From the NCBI GenBank assembly GCA_001687465.1, contig LVLI01000109.1, positions 1 to 64,000 of the forward strand: a DNA stretch of 64,000 nt. The letters are read 5' to 3'. Below, piece after piece: positions 54,943-61,260 of the stretch. The translations under genes were made by a program, and so were the position numbers. This DNA is from Halocafeteria seosinensis (Eukaryota; Sar; Bigyra; Bicosoecida). Below the pieces are notes generated by a model. That model did no database searches. It was not told the origin of the DNA and saw only the letters and a program-made list of their open reading frames with translations. Numbering within the stretch: the first letter of the stretch is position 1; each line of letters opens with the position of its first letter.

Positions 54943-54970
54943 TTTGACGCTACTTTTTTATAAAAAGAGC
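54943..54970 (+). promoter_or_regulatory. late-type box variant
   Basis: GACGCTACTTTTTTATAAAA then AGAGCA just before the ATG at 54972; lacks the TATAT end. Confidence 0.4.
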
Positions 54971-54971
54971 A

Positions 54972-55472
54972 ATGACATTAATTTCACCTTGGTTTTGTTT
55001 CTATTGTCGTATAGAACCCGAACAATGGGTAGTTGAGGACTGGTTACGAAAAACATTTAACCAACTTTACCTTCGTTTGAAGTTAGAAGACGAACCGCAT
55101 TTAGCATTCATCTGGGATGCTGGAAAGAAAGAAATATGGCTACAATTCCCGCACATTTGGGTATCTCAAGAGGATTTGGAACGCTTACGTAGGACTATTA
55201 TTTGGATAGTCCAAGACAAGTTTGTGAATAAGGACATCATCGAAGATATTATCACCTTCAGCAAACCACCGGTTATTGAGGGAGGAAACCTACCTCGTCC
55301 AGTATTTATTGAAAAGGTAAGTCAAGTAGGTAAGACACTTTATTATGAAATTACTGATATTACTGACGAACTAGATGATAATACGGAAGCACAATGGGAC
55401 TATTTTAAGAAGGCTTGTTCATCAACTGGTCATCCGAATGACCCACATAGGGAATACAAAATCATCATCTAG
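54972..55472 (+). CDS. hypothetical 166-residue protein
   Basis: Rich in Trp and acidic residues (LAFIWDAGKKEIWLQFPHIW). No family recognised, no membrane segment. The stop is followed by a fused palindrome TGCTTTTAAAAAAAAAGTGG. Confidence 0.5.
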   Translation: MTLISPWFCFYCRIEPEQWVVEDWLRKTFNQLYLRLKLEDEPHLAFIWDAGKKEIWLQFPHIWVSQEDLERLRRTIIWIVQDKFVNKDIIEDIITFSKPPVIEGGNLPRPVFIEKVSQVGKTLYYEITDITDELDDNTEAQWDYFKKACSSTGHPNDPHREYKIII

Positions 55473-55547
55473 GTGCTTTTAAAAAAAAAGTGGCGTCAAA
55501 AACCTAAACTGACTAGGACGCTGACGCGAAAAGTGTTTTTGATGCCA

Positions 55548-55571
55548 CTTTTTTTCAAAAAGGGCTTATAT
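55548..55571 (+). promoter_or_regulatory. late-type box variant
   Basis: CACTTTTTTTCAAAAAGGGC then TTATATA before the ATG at 55575. Confidence 0.4.
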
Positions 55572-55574
55572 AGT

Positions 55575-55829
55575 ATGTATCTTAAAGATTCCAGAGTTAA
55601 ACCAAGTCTATCATTGCTTAATACACCTGAAGACCAGTTTTTTAGTATGATAAAGGATTGGAAAAAAGAACTGATGGAATGGAGGGAAAAAAATAAAGAT
55701 TTCTCAGCAGGTGATACTGTGTCATGTGACCACCAGACCATGTATATAATGGTTAATGTTCTAGGTATAGTTCAATGTACCCCCGATATGTCTATTGATA
55801 ATTTTGAAAAGTATAAGGTATGCTTTTAA
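55575..55829 (+). CDS. hypothetical 84-residue protein
   Basis: Start chosen after TTATATAGT. Charged, helical (MIKDWKKELMEWREKNKDF), no family. The last codons and stop (VCF then TAA) lie inside the palindrome ATGCTTTTAAAAGCAT. Confidence 0.5.
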   Translation: MYLKDSRVKPSLSLLNTPEDQFFSMIKDWKKELMEWREKNKDFSAGDTVSCDHQTMYIMVNVLGIVQCTPDMSIDNFEKYKVCF

Positions 55830-55835
55830 AAGCAT
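55820..55835. terminator. palindrome carrying a stop codon
   Basis: ATGCTTTTAAAAGCAT; supplies the TAA of the gene ending at 55829. Confidence 0.5.
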
Positions 55836-55860
55836 TTTTTTCTAAAAAAGAGCTATATAA
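55835..55860 (+). promoter_or_regulatory. late-type promoter box
   Basis: TTTCTAAAAAAGAGCTATAT, 3 bp before the ATG at 55863. Confidence 0.6.
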
Positions 55861-55862
55861 GA

Positions 55863-56455
55863 ATGAAACTATTAGAACTATTCAGCGGAACAAAAAGTAT
55901 TGGAAAAGTATTTGAACCAAATGGTTGGATGGTGGTTTCCGTGGATAGTGATTCAAAATCTGAGCCGACTATTTGTGAAGATATTCTTAAACTTGATTAC
56001 AAATCCTTATGGCAACCAAAAGAGTTTGATGTAGTATGGGCAAGTCCACCGTGTACCGAATATTCCAGAATTTAGAATTAGCTAACAAAATTGTTCAAAG
56101 AACTTTGGAAATTATTATTTACCTTCAACCCAAATTTTGGTTTATTGAAAACCCCGATTCTGGATTGCTGAAAAATCAAGATTTTATGAAAAATATCCCT
56201 TTCACCAGAGCAGATTATTGTAAATATGGCTATAAATACCGTAAAAGAACGAGATTTTGGGGGACTGTTGAAGGTTTGGAACTGAAAATGTGTAAGTATG
56301 ATTGTCCAGCAACTGATGAAACAGGGAAAAAACATCTTACTTCAATAGGACAACACAGAACAGGAAATGGTCAAGTAGATAGGACTACATTAAATAAAAG
56401 ACATTCAATTCCACCTGCGTTATGTAAAGCATTTTATGATTACGTGTGCTTTTAA
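55863..56455 (+). pseudogene. cytosine-5 DNA methyltransferase, frame broken
   Basis: The first frame (55863-56075) has motif I LLELFSGTKSIGKVFEPNGW and catalytic motif IV WASPPCTEYSRI, then stops. A second frame from about 56070 continues the family pattern: NLELANKIVQRTLEIIIYLQ, PKFWFIENPDSGLL (motif VI ENP), YKYRKRTRFW, and a C-terminal HSIPPALCKAFYDYV. About six residues that usually follow PPCTEYSR are missing at the junction, so a small deletion shifted the frame. Active only if the shift is bypassed. Its stop codon lies inside a GTGC palindrome. Confidence 0.75.
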
Positions 56456-56463
56456 AAAAGCAC
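56446..56463. terminator. palindrome carrying a stop codon
   Basis: GTGCTTTTAAAAAAGCAC; provides the TAA of the methyltransferase frame. Confidence 0.5.
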
Positions 56464-56550
56464 GGCAAAACACTTGAACTTCAAAAGAATTATTAGAGTT
56501 CTTTCTAAGACGCTAACGCGGAAAGAGTTTTGAAGTTTTTTAGATGCTTT

Positions 56551-56568
56551 ATGCTTTTAAAAAAGCAT
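56551..56568. terminator. palindrome ATGCTTTTAAAAAAGCAT
   Basis: Lies before the next late-type box; translation through it is an artefact. Confidence 0.4.
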
Positions 56569-56588
56569 GGCAAAACTTTTTTGATGCT

Positions 56589-56613
56589 ACTTTTTTTTCC
56601 AAAAAAGAGCTAT
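56589..56613 (+). promoter_or_regulatory. late-type promoter box
   Basis: TTTTCCAAAAAAGAGCTATA directly before the ATG at 56614. Confidence 0.6.
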
Positions 56614-57048
56614 ATGAAACGGTCTAGATTTTTTACCAGAGAGGAAAAAAGAATTATTGATGTATTGACATTTACGGACGATTGGACATTGTTAGGGTCT
56701 CCAGCTGACCCGAACTTTCGATATACATCTGATTTTGATGTAATGGGAAATGTGCCCTTTTCAGGAAAGAGCAAGAATATGGGACAGATGTTAGCTGATA
56801 TGTTGAAAAAGAAAGTAGAAACCATTCATCGTATGAAAAACGTCTATCTAGGCGATGTAAAAGCTGGGACACACAAAGGTGAAAAACTGAGGTGGAATAG
56901 AACAACTATTCGTCAAGGTTATCAGGTGCTCAGCCCTTTTAAAAAGAGTGGCGTCAAAAACTTGGTTTATTTAAGTGATGCCATTAACCAAATCGAAGCA
57001 GAGAATATCTGGCGGAAAAAGTGGATAAAGGGATACATCCTAATATAA
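56614..57048 (+). CDS. putative nucleotidyltransferase-fold protein
   Basis: 144 residues from MKRSRFFTREEKR. WTLLGSPADPNFRYTSDFDV fits the pol-beta-type nucleotidyltransferase signature (G-S followed by D-x-D), known from giant viruses. The rest is basic and helical. The segment SPFKKSGVKN is encoded by a copy of the dispersed GGCGTC element at 56932-56961. Only the signature supports the assignment. Confidence 0.45.
   Translation: MKRSRFFTREEKRIIDVLTFTDDWTLLGSPADPNFRYTSDFDVMGNVPFSGKSKNMGQMLADMLKKKVETIHRMKNVYLGDVKAGTHKGEKLRWNRTTIRQGYQVLSPFKKSGVKNLVYLSDAINQIEAENIWRKKWIKGYILI
56932..56961. repeat. dispersed element inside a gene
   Basis: AGCCCTTTTAAAAAGAGTGG then CGTCAAAAAC; inverted relative to the copy at 47655. 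Confidence 0.65.
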
Positions 57049-57383
57049 TTGGGGATTATCCCCAAAATTTTATAGCAGGGGGTAAAACCCTAAATCCACA
57101 GGGAACCTGCTACCTGAAGGTAGCAGTCCTATACATCTAGGGTTTAATCCTCTATTATAAAACCAAGGGGCTTAACCTCAATCATACAGGGATATACCCT
57201 ATATCCACTTTTTCCGCAAAATTACACTTAAAATTACACTCAAAATTAAGTTTTAAATTAAGTTTTAATAAGTAGCAGGCACCGTGGTCTTTAGGTTGTA
57301 GTGGGACTCTACAATGAGCGAGGCTTTATTGAGCGAGTCCTACATTATATATTTATATTTTCTCTAAATAGAAATTTTTACAA
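57049..57383. other. block A/B spacer: run of small hairpins
   Basis: No gene. Successive palindromic segments: GGGGATTATCCCC (57051), GGGGGTAAAACCC, CTGCTACCTGAAGGTAGCAG (57108), AGGGTTTAATCCT, AGGGATATACCCT (57178). Then the CGAGGC stem-loop at 57298-57349. Confidence 0.6.
57298..57349 (+). ncRNA. candidate structured element, CGAGGC loop, copy 1
   Basis: Inner hairpin CAATGAGCGAGGCTTTATTG at 57312-57331, enclosed by GTAG(TG)GGACTC...GAGTCCTAC. A second copy in opposite orientation lies at 60877-60915. RNA or DNA role unknown. Confidence 0.35.
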
Positions 57384-57644
57384 TTAATCAGTTCTAAGAT
57401 TGTTGTTGGAAAGGTAATTGGAAAGATATAATAGTCGGAAAAATACGTGTGATGTTGAGCCGAAAAGAGGTTCATCAGGGTTCAACTTCCCTTGTTTCCA
57501 ATTTTCATATAGTTCTTTTATATCATCAGCATCATCAGTTTCATACATTTCTGTGAAATGGGATTGTTCTTCGTCCCATAAGTAATTTATTACATAATTA
57601 ACGCAGTCAATGAAATTTTTGTGGGTTTCCTGTGTTTCCGTCAT
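57384..57644 (-). CDS. hypothetical acidic protein
   Basis: 86 residues, acidic and helical (YVINYLWDEEQSHFTEMYET). No family. The early-type motif is 31 bp upstream. Confidence 0.5.
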   Translation of the reverse strand: MTETQETHKNFIDCVNYVINYLWDEEQSHFTEMYETDDADDIKELYENWKQGKLNPDEPLFGSTSHVFFRLLYLSNYLSNNNLRTD

Positions 57645-57674
57645 ATTGGTAATTTAGTTTAAAGGTTACAATTT

Positions 57675-57690
57675 TAAAAATCAATTTTTT
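57675..57690 (-). promoter_or_regulatory. early-type promoter AAAAAATTGATTTTTA
   Basis: 31 bp upstream of the start at 57644; its TGA is also the stop codon of the gene at 57681-58076. Confidence 0.65.
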
Positions 57691-58076
57691 GTTTCTATAT
57701 GTTTAAGGGTAATAACGAGTGATGGTGTATTTTGTCGGACATAATCCATAGGTAAACTATCCACTTTATTAAGGAAAGGATCCCTTTCACAGTTAGCACC
57801 TAAGGAATTAACGTAATTTTCAGAATTTAAGTAATCAACATGAAGAAGGGAAGGGGGATTATCACAAAAATTCAGGGTGATTTTCTCTATGTTATCATCA
57901 GGAATATTAAAGTCATTTGTTAAGGTTCTATTGGGGAGAATACCTTCATAGTCAATACTATGTAAATAGTTTAAATCTTTGGAACAGGATAATTTTTTTA
58001 CACCACAGGAGGTTAGATATAAAGTTGCGTTAATAAGTTGCCTTTGTTGTTGTTCAGTTATAGTGTTTTCTATCAT
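57681..58076 (-). CDS. hypothetical 131-residue protein
   Basis: No family recognised (LINATLYLTSCGVKKLSCSK, PPSLLHVDYLNSENYVNSLG). Early-type motif 32 bp upstream. Possibly a host-interaction protein, by position only. Confidence 0.5.
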   Translation of the reverse strand: MIENTITEQQQRQLINATLYLTSCGVKKLSCSKDLNYLHSIDYEGILPNRTLTNDFNIPDDNIEKITLNFCDNPPSLLHVDYLNSENYVNSLGANCERDPFLNKVDSLPMDYVRQNTPSLVITLKHIETKN

Positions 58077-58107
58077 TTTCTTGGTAAATTTTATAATTTT
58101 AAAGTTT

Positions 58108-58122
58108 AAAAATCAATTTTTT
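58108..58122 (-). promoter_or_regulatory. early-type promoter AAAAAATTGATTTTT
   Basis: 32 bp upstream of the start at 58076. Confidence 0.65.
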
Positions 58123-58142
58123 GTTACCGGTAAAATTAAAGT

Positions 58143-58158
58143 AAAAAATTGAAATTTT
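58143..58158 (+). promoter_or_regulatory. early-type promoter AAAAAATTGAAATTTT
   Basis: About 31 bp upstream of the start at 58189. Confidence 0.65.
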
Positions 58159-58188
58159 ATTTTATAAACCTATAAACAATATACCACA

Positions 58189-58479
58189 ATGGGAAAAGTA
58201 AAAGAACAAGTTATGGAACAAGAACAGAATGAAAATTATCAATGGTTAAAAGAACAATGGGGTTATGCGTATGAAAAAGCAAGGAAAATATTTGAACAAG
58301 GTAAAGATAAAGATCAGTTTTATTTGGATGACCGGTTTTATACAGAAGAAGAGAAAAAGAACTTTTTTGAGGATATAGAACTATTTGATTATCCAGTCTG
58401 GGAATATCTCGCAGATAGAACCATATATGGGTATTTAAGTGTTGACAAATACATTTTTTGCGATAGTGATAGTGAGTAA
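58189..58479 (+). CDS. small acidic FDYPVWEYL-family protein
   Basis: 96 residues. Shares with the next gene a helical body and the block FFEDIELFDYPVWEYLAD, then GYLSVDKYIF. Ends in an acidic CDSDSE. Unknown family, possibly an early regulator. Confidence 0.55.
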   Translation: MGKVKEQVMEQEQNENYQWLKEQWGYAYEKARKIFEQGKDKDQFYLDDRFYTEEEKKNFFEDIELFDYPVWEYLADRTIYGYLSVDKYIFCDSDSE

Positions 58480-58506
58480 ATAAAATTGGTAATAATATAA
58501 TGAAAC

Positions 58507-58521
58507 AAAAAATTGATTTTT
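58507..58521 (+). promoter_or_regulatory. early-type promoter AAAAAATTGATTTTT
   Basis: About 33 bp upstream of the start at 58554. Confidence 0.65.
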
Positions 58522-58553
58522 ATATTTTTGAAGATAATAAGTAATATAAAACA

Positions 58554-58910
58554 ATGGGACGAATGAAAGACCGCTTGAGAGAACGAGAAGGTTGCCAATT
58601 TATGGTTAACACTTGGGGTGAGACTTATTTTGAAGCTAGAAGAATTTATGAAGAAGGAAAACCAAAAGAAGAATTTGAAATAGACACTAATTATACACAC
58701 GATGAAAGAGAGTTGTTTTTTGAGAATCTTGAAATATTTGATTATCCAGTTTGGGAATATTTAGCAGAAATAAATAAAGAAGGATTTCTAAGTGTAGATA
58801 GTTATATATATAACTATGATATTACGTCATTATATCCAACAGCAATGTTTGAGACTTTAAACGAACACACATTTAGTTATACAGACACTGACTCAGCACA
58901 TATCTTTTAA
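58554..58910 (+). CDS. chimera: FDYPVWEYL-family protein fused to polymerase motifs A and C
   Basis: 118 residues. Residues 1-83 are a paralog of the preceding gene (FFENLEIFDYPVWEYLAEIN, GFLSVDSYIY). The tail then reads YDITSLYPTAMFETLNEH and TFSYTDTDSAHIF. These are motif A and motif C of the protein-primed polymerase encoded at 61829-64000, matching it nearly base for base, but with the roughly 700 bp between them removed. The N-terminal exonuclease, palm insertion and motif B are absent, so it cannot be a polymerase. It has an intact frame and its own early-type promoter. It may be a recombination relic or an expressed decoy. Confidence 0.7.
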   Translation: MGRMKDRLREREGCQFMVNTWGETYFEARRIYEEGKPKEEFEIDTNYTHDERELFFENLEIFDYPVWEYLAEINKEGFLSVDSYIYNYDITSLYPTAMFETLNEHTFSYTDTDSAHIF

Positions 58911-59458
58911 TCAATATCTCTAGTTAACCAACTGACTGTCTGGTCAAACGTTTTCAAACCAAACTTATCTTTTTTCTGAGTGAGCCAGTTTATAAAACCT
59001 CTTAGGGTTAAATGTTTCTTACGCCAACGTAAGACCACATATCTCCCACACGTCTCGCTGTCATTTTTGAACAACTGAAGCTGTTGGTCATTCCAATATA
59101 TTGGTTTGGGGTTTTTAGATTTAGCCACACTTTGTAGAATTAGTGGACTTTGACCTAATCGTTGGTTCTTTTTCTTTGTGTTTCCGCTTAAGGGTTCATC
59201 GGGATAATCCCCATAACTATCAAAATAAGATATATATTTACCGTGATCTAATAGAATACACCAATGTCCGAATGATTTTTCAAATAAGTAAAGGATAATA
59301 ACCGCTTTGGATGGGTTATTTAAAATATCATAGATTGTTTTGTGTTTAGGGATTTCATTTAAAGATATAATAGGAATTTTTAACTTAGTAGCAGTTTGTA
59401 ATTTTCGGGATGATAATGCTTGATGTTTTAGTTCATTTATTAATTTGCGATTGACCAT
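58907..59458 (-). CDS. adenain/Ulp1-like cysteine protease, copy B
   Basis: 183 residues. Triad positions: His in FGHWCILLDHG, Asp in YISYFDSYGDYP, Cys in NDSETCGRYVVLRW. Shares the start MVNRKLINELK and the end KTFDQTVSWLTRDI with copy A, but is clearly diverged. Its stop abuts the chimera gene tail-to-tail. Confidence 0.83.
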   Translation of the reverse strand: MVNRKLINELKHQALSSRKLQTATKLKIPIISLNEIPKHKTIYDILNNPSKAVIILYLFEKSFGHWCILLDHGKYISYFDSYGDYPDEPLSGNTKKKNQRLGQSPLILQSVAKSKNPKPIYWNDQQLQLFKNDSETCGRYVVLRWRKKHLTLRGFINWLTQKKDKFGLKTFDQTVSWLTRDID

Positions 59459-59486
59459 TTAAATCTCTTATATTTAGAGATTTAAA

Positions 59487-59639
59487 TTATTTTTCTGTTT
59501 CAACACTAGACTTACATTCAGAATTTTTACCACAACGACTTTGACAAGAGTATCTTTTACGAATGAGCTTATAGATAATGGGTGAAATTCCAGCACTACC
59601 CCCAATTACTGTTGTTAAGATAATGGTCAAAAGTTCCAT
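59487..59639 (-). CDS. one-helix membrane protein, copy B
   Basis: 50 residues: MELLTIILTTVIGGSAGISP, then IYKLIRKRYSCQSRCG. Same layout as copy A at 51046. Confidence 0.65.
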   Translation of the reverse strand: MELLTIILTTVIGGSAGISPIIYKLIRKRYSCQSRCGKNSECKSSVETEK

Positions 59640-59666
59640 TCTATAATTAACCTTAGATTTTAATTT

Positions 59667-60071
59667 TCATTTAAGCTTTTGAATAACTTTTTTGTGTTGA
59701 AGTGGAGGACCATATGTAGATTTTTTAGTACCTAGTCTTCCACATGCTCCACCTTTTTTCTTACCTTTCTTACCCTTTTTACTTTGTTTTCGTTCTTTTT
59801 CTTGCTGTTTACGAATTTGTTTCTTTTCTTCTTCGGTGGCTAACATTAAATCGTCAGGATCACCTTGGAAAATTTTTGTTCCGTGTTTAGGTTTAGCACC
59901 TTTCTTGTTCAACTTTTTGAAAAAGTTAATAGTATCTTTAATATTTTTTACAGCACCTCCTCCTTTTTTACCACTTCCTTCTGGAGGCATAGCTTGACCA
60001 GATTCAGCAGATGCTCCTTGATCAGATTGAGCTTTTTCTTTAATTTTTTCAATTACTGTTGGTTTAGTCAT
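59667..60071 (-). CDS. lysine-rich protein, copy B, with possible N-terminal extension
   Basis: 134 residues from ATG: GGAVKNIKDTINFFKKLNKK matches copy A, followed by DDLMLATEEEKKQIRKQQEK and a Lys/Gly tail. The frame stays open upstream to about 60280, with protein-like sequence (YRPDDLSSYLNQTVDEINKD, SLDILRNFGKNELGLDL) but no ATG. Either the ancestral gene was longer or the extension belongs to a lost neighbour. Confidence 0.55.
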   Translation of the reverse strand: MTKPTVIEKIKEKAQSDQGASAESGQAMPPEGSGKKGGGAVKNIKDTINFFKKLNKKGAKPKHGTKIFQGDPDDLMLATEEEKKQIRKQQEKERKQSKKGKKGKKKGGACGRLGTKKSTYGPPLQHKKVIQKLK

Positions 60072-60205
60072 GTTTGTTTTAAGATCTAGTCCTAATTCAT
60101 TTTTACCAAAATTTCTAAGGATGTCTAGCGAGATTGTCTTTCCTATATCTTTATTAATTTCATCTACTGTTTGATTGAGATAAGAGCTTAAATCGTCGGG
60201 TCTGT

Positions 60206-60319
60206 ATGTCGGAGTCTTTAGACGATATCCAATATTGGAAAAATTGTGGGCATTTCGTTTGCCAAGATTGTTTCAAACAGTTAAGTAATAGTCTTTGTCC
60301 GTCGTGTAGAGGAGTGTAA
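60206..60319 (+). pseudogene. RING-finger fragment
   Basis: 37 codons: WKNCGHFVCQDCFKQLSNS, LCPSCRGV. Zinc ligands for the second half of a RING are intact, but the first Cys pair is incomplete (RVCMSES). Related to the RING end of 50362-50949. Lies antisense to the extension of 59667-60071. Confidence 0.5.
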
Positions 60320-60362
60320 TTAAAAATACAATTAAAGTTTAATATTCTTGAACTTTAATTAA

Positions 60363-60434
60363 GATCAACGGAGGGAATTGAACCCTCAACTGCTTTGCCA
60401 CAAAAAGCCGATTTTCCATTAATCTACGTTGATC
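60363..60434 (-). tRNA. tRNA-His (GTG)
   Basis: 72 nt. The acceptor is an 8-pair stem GATCAACG/CGTTGATC, equivalent to an encoded G-1 pairing with C73. D stem GATT/AATC, anticodon stem GCTTT/AAAGC with loop TTGTGGC (anticodon GTG), T arm GAGGG TTCAATT CCCTC. No CCA is encoded. The encoded G-1:C73 pair is the bacterial and organellar form rather than the usual eukaryotic one. Confidence 0.8.
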
Positions 60435-60459
60435 TATTAACAATAATTAATAGATCACT

Positions 60460-60825
60460 TTAATCTTCTTCCAGATCATCATGTTTTTCTTTTTTTGCTT
60501 TTTCTCTTCTTGCTTTTTCTTTGATATTGGATAGCCTTTTGCTTATTACATGCTTTAACCAGCCTTCGTCTAATTTCGGTTCTAACCAAGCCAAATAATT
60601 TTTATCTATTTCCCTAATTTTTTCACCTTTGTATTTCCCAAAAGGCATAGGTTGAAATCCGTCATCTAACCATTTCTGAGCGTGAACATAAAAAGTATTA
60701 TTTAACCAACTTTCTTCCACGTTGTTTAATAACGTGTATAAATAACTAGGGTGTTCAATTGCTACGTCTTGTAAGAGAAAACCTTTATATTTCCCGAACG
60801 AGAAAGTTATTTTTCTAAAATCCAT
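60460..60825 (-). CDS. protein with two FGKYKG modules (ExoX C-terminal / DUF3820-like)
   Basis: 121 residues. FSFGKYKGFLLQDVAIEHPS and MPFGKYKGEKIREIDKNYLA are two copies of a module found at the C-terminus of exodeoxyribonuclease-X-like proteins. The tail is a charged helix (IKEKARREKAKKEKHDDLEE). May bind nucleic acid; no nuclease domain is present. Confidence 0.6.
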   Translation of the reverse strand: MDFRKITFSFGKYKGFLLQDVAIEHPSYLYTLLNNVEESWLNNTFYVHAQKWLDDGFQPMPFGKYKGEKIREIDKNYLAWLEPKLDEGWLKHVISKRLSNIKEKARREKAKKEKHDDLEED

Positions 60826-60876
60826 TTTCTTATAATAATATATGTTTATTCCTCTCTAAATAGAAATTTTAATAAT

Positions 60877-60915
60877 TGCTCAATGACGCCTCGGTCATTG
60901 TAGCCACGGACTACA
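60877..60915 (-). ncRNA. candidate structured element, CGAGGC loop, copy 2
   Basis: Perfect hairpin CAATGACCGAGGCGTCATTG (60881-60900), enclosed by shared flanks GTAGTCC and ATTGAGC. The stem base differs from copy 1 but stays paired. Just left is TCTCTAAATAGAAATTTT, also next to copy 1. Confidence 0.35.
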
Positions 60916-61027
60916 CCCCAAATACATCGCAAAGCTACATGCTATAGAATTATTTTAATTCGCTTGTATCTTTCACGTGGTTAAGTTGCTTGTAGGTGCT
61001 ATTACAGGGTTCGCGGCAACGCTGTAA

Positions 61028-61231
61028 TTATAGACCTTTCGTAAAGAAAAAATCCCCAACACCACCTCCTTTTTTACTGTATTGACTTTTTGCTTGTTTT
61101 ACACCCCGTTTAAAGGCATTTCTCCTTTCTTGTTTATTAGCTTTACCCTTAATCTGGTTGAACTGCTTTTTTACAGCTTGACCAACTAGTTGGTTCCACT
61201 TAGATTTTTTTCTACCTGCTATTCGTACCAT
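61028..61231 (-). CDS. small basic W-N protein, copy B
   Basis: 67 residues from MVRIAGRKKSKWNQ, chosen over an upstream in-frame start by match to the 47186 gene (MVRLGG...KSKWN). Basic helix and a GGGVGDFFF end. Likely a core or DNA-binding protein. Confidence 0.6.
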   Translation of the reverse strand: MVRIAGRKKSKWNQLVGQAVKKQFNQIKGKANKQERRNAFKRGVKQAKSQYSKKGGGVGDFFFTKGL

Positions 61232-61260
61232 TTTCCTATATATTATACGAAGAAAAATAT

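Noticed and set aside
56530-56613. N-terminal extension of the nucleotidyltransferase-like gene
   Set aside because: It reads through a palindrome and the late-type promoter box; the ATG right after the box is the better start.
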